64,000 nt of DNA from Bizionia saleffrena (lineage in GTDB: Bacteria > Bacteroidota > Bacteroidia > Flavobacteriales > Flavobacteriaceae): assembly GCF_008086175.1 (NCBI RefSeq), contig NZ_VSKM01000009.1, positions 96,996-160,995 of the forward strand, written 5' to 3'. The notes under the pieces were generated by a model that saw only the letters and a program-made list of their open reading frames with translations, did not search any database and was not told where the DNA came from. Shown here piece after piece: positions 27,733 to 35,716 of the stretch (the first letter of the stretch is position 1; every line of letters begins with the position of its first letter). The translations under genes were made by a program, and so were the position numbers.

Positions 27733-28791
27733 TTATATTCTTCCTGATTTACTTTTAGAACGGTTAGAAGATGAAGAACGTTCCCTTGATTTAGGGTTTC
27801 TCGGTTGCGCTTTTTTACGGGCCGAAGGACTTCTCATTTCTCCTTTAGAACGCGAACTTCTCTCTTGAGTTCGCGCCGATTTTGTTTCGGCTCTTTTAGG
27901 TGTCGATACACGATCGTTTCTCTTCGTGCGATTAGGTGTGTTTGCCTTTGTATTTCTCGTGTTGTTTTTATCAGACCGAGCTTCAGTGGTGCGTCTTGGT
28001 GTTGTGCTTCTTGTTGCATTACTTTTATTTTGCGAACGCGAAGATGTTGCACGCGAAGTTTTTCGGTTTCTAGAGCTATTATTAGCAATACGTTGTCTAC
28101 CATCGGTACGAGACGCGTAATTTCTATTTCTTTTAATAGAAAGGCCTCTTCTGTTGGCAACCGCCGTGCGTCTTCTACTATTGTTAACGTAAGGCGAATT
28201 GTAATGGTAACGCACCGCTTTATAGTGTTTTCGGTACGGTTTGTTATACACTACGCAATACTGGCGTGTAGGAATTCTATAATACGAATGCCAAGGTCTA
28301 CGCACATAATGTCTGTTGTGCACATTTATGTAGCCTCTAAAATGAGAAAACGTATTGTGGCCATTATAATACACGTGTAAACCACCTAGACGCGAGACGA
28401 AACCGTGATGATTGTAAGTAACGAAAACGTTGCCAATTTGATTTATTCTTCCGTAGTAATCGTAAAAAATCGGAACATTTTCAATTTGAACAATCGCACC
28501 ATAGTCATCATATTGCACATAAGCACCGTAATCGTAACCCGAATTGAAACTAATATGAACATTTGGCGAACCCATTGAAACATTTATATTGGCGCCGTAA
28601 CTAGGAAGGTGGAAATCAAACTGGCCATCTGGGAACACTGAAAACTCAATACCTTGCTCTACAAAGATGAAAGACTTATCGTACCCATAAAATCGCGAAT
28701 AATTTGAGGACTCTAAATGAGGCTCACTTTCTGCTCTAACAGCAACACTTATTAATAGTAAAGCTGAAAATAAATAGATCATTTTTTTCAT
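27733..28791 (-). CDS. Secreted Tyr/His-rich protein with a long basic Arg/Ser tail
   Basis: A 352-residue protein. A signal peptide (MKKMIYLFSALLLISVAVRA) is followed by about 180 residues rich in Tyr, Gly, His and Asn with short repeats of the type YDDYGAIVQIENV, YDYYGRINQIGNV and YNHHGFVSRLGGL, suggesting a small beta-repeat. From about residue 200 to the end is low-complexity Arg/Lys/Ser/Thr/Asn (RSSSSNRSKSKSGRI at the terminus). The tail could bind anionic LPS, DNA or polysaccharide; that is inference. Similar proteins occur in flavobacteria as hypotheticals. A long open frame on the opposite strand is a by-product of the tail's composition. Confidence 0.75.
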   Translation of the reverse strand: MKKMIYLFSALLLISVAVRAESEPHLESSNYSRFYGYDKSFIFVEQGIEFSVFPDGQFDFHLPSYGANINVSMGSPNVHISFNSGYDYGAYVQYDDYGAIVQIENVPIFYDYYGRINQIGNVFVTYNHHGFVSRLGGLHVYYNGHNTFSHFRGYINVHNRHYVRRPWHSYYRIPTRQYCVVYNKPYRKHYKAVRYHYNSPYVNNSRRRTAVANRRGLSIKRNRNYASRTDGRQRIANNSSRNRKTSRATSSRSQNKSNATRSTTPRRTTEARSDKNNTRNTKANTPNRTKRNDRVSTPKRAETKSARTQERSSRSKGEMRSPSARKKAQPRNPKSRERSSSSNRSKSKSGRI

Positions 28792-28820
28792 AACAATAGG
28801 TTTTAGATTGAATAGTGACT

Positions 28821-28901
28821 AAAATACAAGCACCGTGCCAAAAAATAAATCGCAGTTGCTAACGCGCTAATTGTTATCGAAACAAAACGGCACTGTATTT
28901 T
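28821..28901. repeat. Long-range inverted repeat between divergent genes
   Basis: AAAATACA-(6)-GTGCC at 28821-28839 pairs with GGCACTGTATTTT at 28889-28901, 13 bp with a six-base bulge, loop of 49. It sits between the divergent basic-tail and DEAD-like genes and could be an operator pair or a leader structure. Confidence 0.4.
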
Positions 28902-28953
28902 GCCGCGTCATTAATATCGAGTAATTTAGTGGCTTAAAAAATAGAAGAAAAAT

Positions 28954-29565
28954 ATGTCTTTTAAAAAGCTAAATCCAGAAATTAAAGAAGCTTTAATTAC
29001 CAATGAAATTGAAACGCCAACGTCTTTTCAGAAACGACTTTTACCGAAAATAAAATCTGGAATAGATATTTATGGCATAGGGAAAAAGGGAGCGGGTAAA
29101 ACGACTGCTATGATTATTGGGACGATGCAAATATTGGGAAGTAGATCTTTTGAAGATGCGCCTAGAGCTTTAATACTCGTTAAGGACAAACAGGCAGCAA
29201 TAGACCTAAAAGATGCTTTTTTAGAGTTTACAAGACGTACAGATTTACGAATTTACACCGCCTATGAAGAGCACGATATAGACACCGAAAAAGAAGATAT
29301 TTATATTGGTCAGGATATTGTAATTGTAACGCCAAAGCGTTTAAATAAATTATTTTTTCTAAATGCAATTAATGTAACGCAATTGAAGTTGTTTGTTATT
29401 GAAGATGCCGAATTTGTGATAAAAGCTAAATATTATAACGATGTTATTCGAGTGCCTGAAAGTATTGAAAAATGTCAATTTTTAATTCTTGCTGAAGAAT
29501 TATATCCAAAATTAAAGCGTTTAGACGATTTATTTATGGCTAATGCAATTACTATAAAGGCATAA
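28954..29565 (+). CDS. Degenerate one-domain DEAD-box-like protein
   Basis: A 203-residue protein equal to the first RecA domain of a DEAD-box RNA helicase only. It has a Q-motif-like start (TPTSFQKRLLPKIKSG), a near-intact Walker A GKKGAGKTTAMI, ALILVKDKQAAIDL at motif Ia and VTPKRLNKLF at the TPGR position. Motif II is IEDAEFV instead of LDEADEM, and the SAT motif is replaced by ILAEELY. The second RecA domain is absent and the frame ends cleanly before a strong terminator, so this is not a recent truncation. ATP may bind, but helicase activity is unlikely. It could be a regulatory or RNA-binding partner of a full helicase such as DeaD 2 kb away; that is speculation. Confidence 0.8.
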   Translation: MSFKKLNPEIKEALITNEIETPTSFQKRLLPKIKSGIDIYGIGKKGAGKTTAMIIGTMQILGSRSFEDAPRALILVKDKQAAIDLKDAFLEFTRRTDLRIYTAYEEHDIDTEKEDIYIGQDIVIVTPKRLNKLFFLNAINVTQLKLFVIEDAEFVIKAKYYNDVIRVPESIEKCQFLILAEELYPKLKRLDDLFMANAITIKA

Positions 29566-29629
29566 ATAATAATAGAAGAGGAGGTAATAGCCTACTTATT
29601 AACCCAGATATCTTCCTTTTATAACTAAC

Positions 29630-29673
29630 AAAAAAGCGCTTAAATAAAATTAATTTTATTTAAGCGCTTTTTT
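29630..29673. terminator. Perfect 44-base palindromic terminator
   Basis: The whole 44 bases read the same on both strands, centred on TTAA (29650-29653), with GCGC arms and A/T ends. It lies between the DEAD-like gene and convergent azurin gene and can end both transcripts. Confidence 0.9.
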
Positions 29674-29717
29674 TCTTCGGTACTCAGATTGCACTCCTCG
29701 TAACCTTGTATTTATAA

Positions 29718-30233
29718 TTATTCAACGATAAACGTACCCTGCATTAAAGCATAGTGTGCTGGGAAAGTACACATAAAGGTGTAGGTTCCTGGAGCTGGAG
29801 CTTCAAATTCAATGGTATCACTTTCGCCACCACCAAGCATTTTAGTATGCGTAATAATCATATCTGTCATATCCGCTGGAATATAGTCGTTGTCTGCGGC
29901 CATAGCACCTGCTTGTCCTACAGTAGCCATGTCAGCATCTTGTGTTAATAAAACCCAGTTATGACCCATTACCATCTTTTTCATTTTACCCACGTGTTTT
30001 AACGTCAATTTTACTGTTTGTCCAGCTTTAACACGAATCTCGCTTTTATTATATTTCATCTGGTCATTACCTTCAATGGTTACGACAGCTACATTTGAAT
30101 CCATAATAATTTCTTCAGGCGCAACTTTCTCTTCCATTGGGGTGTCCATTTTCATCTCTGTTTTTTCATTTTTCTTGTTGTCACCACAACTAAATGCAGC
30201 CGCAGCCAAGAATACTAAAAGTAATTTTTTCAT
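29718..30233 (-). CDS. Azurin-type blue copper lipoprotein
   Basis: A 171-residue cupredoxin. The lipoprotein signal (MKKLLLVFLAAAAFSC, Cys 16) is followed by a Lys/Glu/Met-rich linker, then the azurin domain. The type 1 copper ligands are visible: His in MVMGHNWVLL, then Cys, His and Met in TFMCTFPAHYALMQGTF. It carries electrons in the periplasm, typically to cytochrome c oxidase or nitrite/nitrous-oxide reductases or cytochrome c peroxidase. No such partner is adjacent. It is a single gene with the palindromic terminator behind it. Confidence 0.93.
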   Translation of the reverse strand: MKKLLLVFLAAAAFSCGDNKKNEKTEMKMDTPMEEKVAPEEIIMDSNVAVVTIEGNDQMKYNKSEIRVKAGQTVKLTLKHVGKMKKMVMGHNWVLLTQDADMATVGQAGAMAADNDYIPADMTDMIITHTKMLGGGESDTIEFEAPAPGTYTFMCTFPAHYALMQGTFIVE

Positions 30234-30785
30234 TTTATATTGAATTTAGATTAATAATAAGTTCTGTAAAATTAACTGCTATTTTTATGATTTCAAAATA
30301 TAAATCTATTCATTTTTAAAAATTAGGAAAGTTGTGTATGTATACCTTGATTTAGTAATTACAGTAGTGTCTATAATCCTAGATACCGTTTAATTTACAA
30401 CTATTAACGTGCCTAATAGCATAAATGTCTTCAAAAAAAGGAAATATTTAAAAAGGTATTGCTGCATTCTATTAATATACATCGAATAAAATTTATCTTA
30501 AAAAAAACAAGATACGACCAAAGTGGCTCTGGCTTCTTTCTTTAAAATGCGGCATTTATTATCATAACCTTTAATCTTGTATAGATTGCGAACCTCTTAT
30601 TTAGATGGCGCCTTACCGGCGCTAATTGTAATTAAAACAGATACGACGCTGAAGACTCGAAAAATAACAGTACTCGTGATATAACACAATCTGCTTTTAC
30701 CTTCTTACGGCTGCTTTTAACTTAGAAGATTTGTATCTAAAGTAACGTATTCTAAATTGTAAGCCTTGAAATGAGTGGGGTTATT
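30234..30785. other. 552-base intergenic region without recognised content
   Basis: No open frame of 50 codons that looks coding, no tRNA. There is a short GC hairpin GCGCC-TTACC-GGCGC at about 30609-30623, and the composition is a little less AT-rich around it than in other spacers. The size and the hairpin leave room for a small RNA, but nothing identifies one. Confidence 0.5.
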
Positions 30786-31562
30786 TTAATATCTTCTTTT
30801 GCCGTTGCGGTTAAGCACTTTAAACTCTTCATAACATTCGCTAATGGCGTCTAAAATTTGAAGATCGTTGGCTGTATTTATAAAATCTTTAGAATAATTA
30901 CATTGGGTTATAATTTCGTCTAAGTCAATTTTGTTCACTTGTAGTAAAACCATCAGCATTTCACGATCAAAACGAGAGGCGAGTAGCGCTCTTATTTCGT
31001 CGTCTTTCTTCATCTGCCTTAGCTTTTTAAGCTCTTGTCCTTTGCTACTGAAGGTGTTATATAAAAAATCCAAAGGATTAAAAATAGAACCTAAAACTCT
31101 ATCAATAGCACTTCTAGATTTGTTTCCTGCCTCATATCCTGTAGATAGCCCCGAAATACTGTAACGGTAATTGGTGTTTAATTCTACTTGTTTTATATCG
31201 ACTTCTAAATATCCCGTAAGCTTTAATTCGTTTACCACCACTTCTTCTAAAGCGAGAGCAAGTTCTGTTAAGGTGATTTTTGAACTCCCAAATTTAATCC
31301 AGTCGTTCGTTACTTTTACTTTAATAGATTTGTAACCAATATAAGATAAGTGAAGGGTGTCGTTGGTTTTCGCTCTAAGTTTAAACTCCCCTTTGGTATT
31401 AGTGGTAGTACCAATAACTTGATTAATATTTACGATATTCACGTCTTCTAAAGTTTGGTTAGTCGTTGCGTCGACTATAACACCTAGAACTTCTGTGACT
31501 TTCTCTTGAGAGAAACTAACGAGAGAAGAAAAAAGAAGAATACAAGCAAATAAGAATTTCAT
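30786..31562 (-). CDS. Carboxypeptidase-regulatory-like domain protein (secreted)
   Basis: A 258-residue protein with signal peptide MKFLFACILLFSSLVSFS-Q. A CarboxypepD_reg-like domain spans about residues 22-110 (VLGVIVDATTNQTLEDVNIV, NTKGEFKLRAKTNDTLHLSY, IGYKSIKVKV), the same fold as the front of TonB receptors. The remaining about 150 residues are helical (LKKLRQMKKDDEIRALLASR, YEEFKVLNRNGKRRY). There is no barrel, so it is not a receptor. This layout is common in flavobacteria and its function is unknown. It lies downstream of deaD on the same strand but behind deaD's terminator. Confidence 0.82.
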   Translation of the reverse strand: MKFLFACILLFSSLVSFSQEKVTEVLGVIVDATTNQTLEDVNIVNINQVIGTTTNTKGEFKLRAKTNDTLHLSYIGYKSIKVKVTNDWIKFGSSKITLTELALALEEVVVNELKLTGYLEVDIKQVELNTNYRYSISGLSTGYEAGNKSRSAIDRVLGSIFNPLDFLYNTFSSKGQELKKLRQMKKDDEIRALLASRFDREMLMVLLQVNKIDLDEIITQCNYSKDFINTANDLQILDAISECYEEFKVLNRNGKRRY

Positions 31563-31584
31563 ATATGTTATTGGTATAAGCTAT

Positions 31585-31618
31585 AAAAGTACTAAACATA
31601 TAATTGTTTAGTACTTTT
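31585..31618 (-). terminator. Terminator after deaD
   Basis: A 14-bp perfect stem (31585-31598 with 31605-31618), loop TATAAT, A/T ends, just past the deaD stop. Confidence 0.85.
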
Positions 31619-31652
31619 AAAGTTATTTTTTGCTTAAAATTAACAAAAACGT

Positions 31653-33485
31653 TTAACGTCTAGAACGTCTTGGTCTAGAATCTCCAGAGGTTTCAGTTCT
31701 TGAGTCGCTACGTCTTGGTTTCGATGACGATGTATCACTTTTTTTACGTCTATCACTTCTATTAGGAGAACTTCCAGAATTTCCAAATGAACGTGGTTTT
31801 CCACCGTCTTTTTTATCATCGCGACGTCTTCCGCCACCTGTAAATTTACCACCACGACCTCTTCCGCCGCGGCTTGGTTTATCTTCGGTGATTTCTACGT
31901 TTACAAAACGCCCGTTATATTTAAAATCTGTAAAGAACGCTAACACTTTGTCTTGCAATTCTTTTTCAGTATTAAAGAAAGAGAATGTTTCTTTAGTATC
32001 TACTTTAAAGACATCATCGCGTCCAAGATCTAATTGTTCTTTTAAGAAATCTTTTAATTTCATCCAGTCAAAACCGTCTTTTTCACCAACGTTAATAAAG
32101 AAACGAGCTGCATCTGTGCTGTAAGCGCGAGATTCTCCTTCAGAGTCTCTACTAGATCCGGCTTTTACGTTTAAGTCTTTTGTTTTGTTGTAGTAATTGA
32201 AGAAACGAGAGAATTCTACAGAGAAAAATTTCTGAATTAATTCGTCTTTCGTTGTTTCTTCGAACATCGTGTTAATGCTCTCTAAATACTTAGCTATTTC
32301 TGGGTTAACTTCTGTAGTATGTATTTTGTTTGCTAACGACATTAATTGTACTTCGCAAATATCTATACCACTAGGAATTTCTTTAAGTTCGAATTTCTTA
32401 TTAATGATACGTTCGATACTTTTTATTTTTCGAACTTCACTTTTAGAAACAATAACCATAGAAATACCAGTTTTACCAGCACGACCTGTACGACCAGAAC
32501 GGTGGGTGTACGTTTCGATTTCATCTGGTAATTGGTAGTTAATTACGTGTGTAATATCGTCTACATCAATACCACGAGCAGCAACATCTGTTGCCACAAG
32601 CATTTGTATTTGTTGCGTTCTAAACTGCTTCATTACAATATCACGTTGATTCTGACTTAAATCTCCGTGTAATGCACCAGCACTGTATCCATCTTCAATT
32701 AATTGCTCGGCAACTTTTTGAGTGTCTCTTTTTGTACGACAAAATATTACTGAAAAGATATCAGGATTTGCATCAGCTAAGCGTTTTAAAGCTTGGTAAC
32801 GGTCGCGAGAATTTACTAAAAAGTACTCGTGAGAAACGGTGCTTGTGCTTTCGTTTTTATGGCCCACAGTAATTTCCTGTGGTTCTTTCATAAATTTCTT
32901 AGCAATTTTAGAAACCTCTTTTGGCATTGTTGCCGAGAATAACCACGTATTTTTTTCTTCTGGAGTATGCGATAAAATATCTGCAATGTCTTCTTTAAAG
33001 CCCATATTTAACATCTCGTCGGCCTCATCTAAAACTGCAAATTGAATTTTAGAAATATCTACCAGACGTCTGTTAATCATATCTTTCATTCGGCCCGGAG
33101 TCGCCACAATAATTTGTGCGCCACGTTTCACCTCTCTTGCTTGGTCTGTAATGCTAGCGCCACCATATATGGCAGCCACATTTAAACCTTTACAATATTT
33201 ACCATATTGTTTCATTTCGTTTGCAATTTGCAAACACAGCTCACGAGTGGGCGATAAAATTAATCCTTGCGTTGTACGAGAAGAAGAATCTATTTTTTGA
33301 AGCATAGGGAAACCAAATGCAGCTGTTTTTCCTGTACCCGTTTGTGCTAATGCAACTAAATCGGTGTCAGACTCTAATAAAATTGGAATTGATTTGTCTT
33401 GGACTTCACTAGGTTTTTCAAAACCTAAATCTGTAATAGCTTTTAAAAGGTCTTCGTTAAGACCTAAATCTTGGAATGTGTTCAT
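31653..33485 (-). CDS. deaD: DEAD-box ATP-dependent RNA helicase, DeaD/CsdA-like
   Basis: A 610-residue RNA helicase acting in ribosome assembly and cold adaptation. Two intact RecA domains occupy residues 1-370: Q motif GFEKPSEVQDKSIPILL, Walker A AQTGTGKTAAF, motif Ib ATPGRMKDM, VLDEADEMLNMGF, LFSATMP, ATDVAARGIDV and HRSGRTGRAGKTG. A helical dimerisation region follows, then a DbpA-type RNA-binding domain at about 475-550 (AARFFINVGEKDGFDWMKL). The last 55 residues are Arg/Gly/Ser/Lys-rich, probably unstructured and RNA-binding. A long, hairpin-rich leader precedes the gene. Confidence 0.93.
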   Translation of the reverse strand: MNTFQDLGLNEDLLKAITDLGFEKPSEVQDKSIPILLESDTDLVALAQTGTGKTAAFGFPMLQKIDSSSRTTQGLILSPTRELCLQIANEMKQYGKYCKGLNVAAIYGGASITDQAREVKRGAQIIVATPGRMKDMINRRLVDISKIQFAVLDEADEMLNMGFKEDIADILSHTPEEKNTWLFSATMPKEVSKIAKKFMKEPQEITVGHKNESTSTVSHEYFLVNSRDRYQALKRLADANPDIFSVIFCRTKRDTQKVAEQLIEDGYSAGALHGDLSQNQRDIVMKQFRTQQIQMLVATDVAARGIDVDDITHVINYQLPDEIETYTHRSGRTGRAGKTGISMVIVSKSEVRKIKSIERIINKKFELKEIPSGIDICEVQLMSLANKIHTTEVNPEIAKYLESINTMFEETTKDELIQKFFSVEFSRFFNYYNKTKDLNVKAGSSRDSEGESRAYSTDAARFFINVGEKDGFDWMKLKDFLKEQLDLGRDDVFKVDTKETFSFFNTEKELQDKVLAFFTDFKYNGRFVNVEITEDKPSRGGRGRGGKFTGGGRRRDDKKDGGKPRSFGNSGSSPNRSDRRKKSDTSSSKPRRSDSRTETSGDSRPRRSRR

Positions 33486-33518
33486 TCTTTATTATAAGTA
33501 TTCAATGGCGTAATGTGG

Positions 33519-33613
33519 GTGTTACATGTAGAAGCGCATCGAATATACTTAAAACCTTACTTCTAGTAACACATCCTCACTCTGAGGAATATAAAATCCG
33601 CATCTCGGATTTT
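33519..33613 (-). promoter_or_regulatory. Structured 5' leader of deaD
   Basis: Three successive stem-loops on the minus-strand transcript. AAAATCCG/CGGATTTT (33593-33613) and TCCTCA/TGAGGA (33574-33588) come first. Then CTTCTAGTAACAC pairs with GTGTTAC-(ATG)-TAGAAG (33519-33572), a 13-bp stem with a three-base bulge. They fill most of the space between the promoter box and the start codon, as in cold-regulated leaders. Confidence 0.55.
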
Positions 33614-33622
33614 TTCAAGGTG

Positions 33623-33630
33623 CAAATGTA
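33623..33630 (-). promoter_or_regulatory. Candidate -7 box for deaD
   Basis: Minus strand TACATTTG, exact TAnnTTTG. It would give a leader of about 130 bases. No convincing -33 TTG was found. Confidence 0.4.
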
Positions 33631-33695
33631 GTGTTTTATTTTAAAGTATACTTTTTTTTATTGTTTTTTATTAAAAAGACCTGATAATTAACAAG

Positions 33696-34124
33696 TTACA
33701 TTTTTAAATAGTCCTCATATTCGGCAAAGAAGGCTTCAAAAGCACCCATGTTTTCGTTAAAGAAAAGCATTACGTGTTGCCAAGAGTTCTTATTATGTAT
33801 CGATACCTTTTGGTCTAGTGTCACAGAAATTCTAGAAATCTCTTTCCCATTGTCTAAATAATAGTCTTCGTCGTAAATCGCTTCCGGTAGATATTCTGAA
33901 GTTAAAATGGCTTTTACTGCCGTTAGTTTCTCCCAATAGGTAATACGGTTTTCTAAATCGTCTTCCAAGTCTAAAAAGACGGCAGCGGTTTTATTATCAA
34001 AATGAAATTTAAAGCTAAAGCCTTTAATTTTTGTATCGTATAACACCCATTTTCGCGGAAAAGACTTGCCGTAGCTAATCCAAAATTCTTCACGCATTTT
34101 TCTAGACTCCTCTTTACTAAACAT
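33696..34124 (-). CDS. DUF4268-domain protein
   Basis: A 142-residue cytosolic protein matching DUF4268: FWISYGKSFPRKWVLYDTKI, FSFKFHFDNKTAAVFLDLED and a C-terminal acidic end. In other genomes this domain is often fused to nucleases or found near restriction genes; standalone flavobacterial forms are of unknown function. It is the last of three genes spaced four bases apart (methyltransferase, ZIP transporter, this), certainly one operon. Confidence 0.8.
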   Translation of the reverse strand: MFSKEESRKMREEFWISYGKSFPRKWVLYDTKIKGFSFKFHFDNKTAAVFLDLEDDLENRITYWEKLTAVKAILTSEYLPEAIYDEDYYLDNGKEISRISVTLDQKVSIHNKNSWQHVMLFFNENMGAFEAFFAEYEDYLKM

Positions 34125-34128
34125 ACTT

Positions 34129-34803
34129 TTATATTAAATAAGCTAAAACAATAGCAACAATAATGGTTAATAATTTGGTGACATTAAACTTGTGGTTTTC
34201 ATTACTTTCAAATAAAATGGTAGTTGAAATATGTAAAAAGATACCAATAACCACCGCCGATATTTCTGTAAAATAATGTTGAATGAAATTAAAATTAGCG
34301 GCTAGAAACACGCCCAAAGGCGTCATTAAAGCAAACAGAATAAGAAACGCTACAGCCTTAGGGGTTTTCATTTTAGACGCTCTAAAGAACGTTGCTAAAA
34401 TAATGGCAACAGGCAATTTATGGATAATAATACCGTAAATTAAATTATGGTGCCCGTTTACAGGAATACCTTCTAAAACACTGTGAATGCTTAAACTTAT
34501 AAAAAGTAGCCAAGGGAAATTTACCGCTTCTTTATCTAAATGAATATGGCCGTGCTCGGCACCTTTAGAGAAAAATTCTAAAATAATTTGCAACAATATC
34601 CCAGACATTATATAAACACCCACCGAATGGGAGTCTTCATGGTATACCTCTGGTAAGAAATGAAATACGGTAATCGATAATAAAAAAGCACCACTAAAAG
34701 CGAGTAAAAGCTTTAAGTTTTTACTCTGTTTAGGCTTTAAAATAAGTACAATTAAAAAGCCTAAAACAACAGATAATATGGGTAAAACGATATTAATAAG
34801 CAT
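34129..34803 (-). CDS. ZIP-family divalent metal transporter
   Basis: A 224-residue inner-membrane protein with about eight helices. The signature metal-site helices are present as SIHSVLEGIPV (TM4) and IHKLPVAIILA (TM5); the second has Val where many ZIPs carry Glu (HKLPEA), so one metal ligand of the binuclear site is missing. A His-rich loop GAEHGHIHLDKE lies between helices 3 and 4. It probably imports Zn, Fe or Mn. It is the middle gene of a tight operon. Confidence 0.85.
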   Translation of the reverse strand: MLINIVLPILSVVLGFLIVLILKPKQSKNLKLLLAFSGAFLLSITVFHFLPEVYHEDSHSVGVYIMSGILLQIILEFFSKGAEHGHIHLDKEAVNFPWLLFISLSIHSVLEGIPVNGHHNLIYGIIIHKLPVAIILATFFRASKMKTPKAVAFLILFALMTPLGVFLAANFNFIQHYFTEISAVVIGIFLHISTTILFESNENHKFNVTKLLTIIVAIVLAYLI

Positions 34804-34807
34804 TAGT

Positions 34808-35539
34808 TTATTTGAAAATTAAAATTAAACGTTCCGACGTTTTTTTATGAAATTTATTAAGCTGGTAATCACCAAATACGTCTAGTAAATATACGCCAGC
34901 TTGTTCAAAAAGAGTTTCAAAATCAGCTAAAGTAAACGCACGAACGCGCTCTTGAAACTTATAATCCTCACCTTCAGCGGTAAACGAAATATCTTTAATA
35001 ATAAATCCGTTTTCAACGCGGCGTTGCTGTAAAAAGTCAATACCATTAACCGTTTTAATATCTTCAGGCACCAAATTATCAATGACGAATTCAGTATTCA
35101 TAAAATCGATTACTCCAAAACCGCTAGCATTTAAATCCGCTTGAATCGCCTTAATAGTGTTTAAATTATCGATTTCTTGATCAAAATAACCAAAACTAGT
35201 AAATAAATTAAAAACGCCATCAAACCGCTTGTTATAAGGTTTACACATATCGTGCACCTTAAAATGTAAGGTGTCATTCTCGAATTGTTTGGCGTAATCA
35301 ATACTGTTTTCAGACAAATCTACGCCCGTAACATTATAACCAATACTGTTTAAATACACTGCATGTCGACCTTTTCCGCAGGCTAAATCTAAAATCTCTC
35401 CATGTTCCGGAATATTTAAATAATTGGTAAGATTGTACATAAAAGCCTCAGCTTCTTTATAATCTCTGCCCTTATATAAAGTATGGTAAAACGGCGAATC
35501 GAACCAAGACGCGTACCAATTTTGTGTGTTTTTAGTCAT
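34808..35539 (-). CDS. Class I SAM-dependent methyltransferase
   Basis: A 243-residue protein of the methyltransferase type 25/11 group: SAM-binding motif I ILDLACGKGRHAVYLNSIGY, acidic motif II VTGVDLSENSIDYA, motif IV FDGVFNLFTSFGYF. The N-terminus WYASWFDSPFYHTLYKGRDY is a recognisable flavobacterial start. The substrate is unknown. First gene of the three-gene operon with the ZIP transporter. Confidence 0.85.
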   Translation of the reverse strand: MTKNTQNWYASWFDSPFYHTLYKGRDYKEAEAFMYNLTNYLNIPEHGEILDLACGKGRHAVYLNSIGYNVTGVDLSENSIDYAKQFENDTLHFKVHDMCKPYNKRFDGVFNLFTSFGYFDQEIDNLNTIKAIQADLNASGFGVIDFMNTEFVIDNLVPEDIKTVNGIDFLQQRRVENGFIIKDISFTAEGEDYKFQERVRAFTLADFETLFEQAGVYLLDVFGDYQLNKFHKKTSERLILIFK

Positions 35540-35601
35540 ATAATTGTTTTGGGGTTTGCGTGTCGCTTAGGCGAAAACGCACCAGGCTTTCGCAAGTCGC
35601 T

Positions 35602-35619
35602 TCCCGATAGTTATCGGGA
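35602..35619. repeat. Small palindromic repeat
   Basis: TCCCGATA-GT-TATCGGGA, a perfect 8-bp stem in the spacer of divergent genes. It is surrounded by unusually GC-rich text for this genome (about 35555-35635), suggesting a dispersed palindromic element. Confidence 0.5.
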
Positions 35620-35688
35620 GAGCTCCAACAATTGCTCAATCCTTAACCCTATTTTTAATAAAACATTAAGTTTGGCACAAAAATAGAG

Positions 35689-35696
35689 TATTTTTG
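35689..35696 (+). promoter_or_regulatory. Candidate -7 box for the THUMP methyltransferase
   Basis: TATTTTTG, exact match, 20 bases before the ATG. A TTTG at 35671-35674 is closer than the ideal spacing. Confidence 0.5.
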
Positions 35697-35716
35697 CAAT
35701 CTATTACACGAATTCA

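Noticed and set aside
27805..28380. 191-codon open frame antisense to the basic-tail protein
   Set aside because: Composition (Arg/Cys/Phe/Ser) is the mirror of the low-complexity tail; no start context, promoter or family resemblance.
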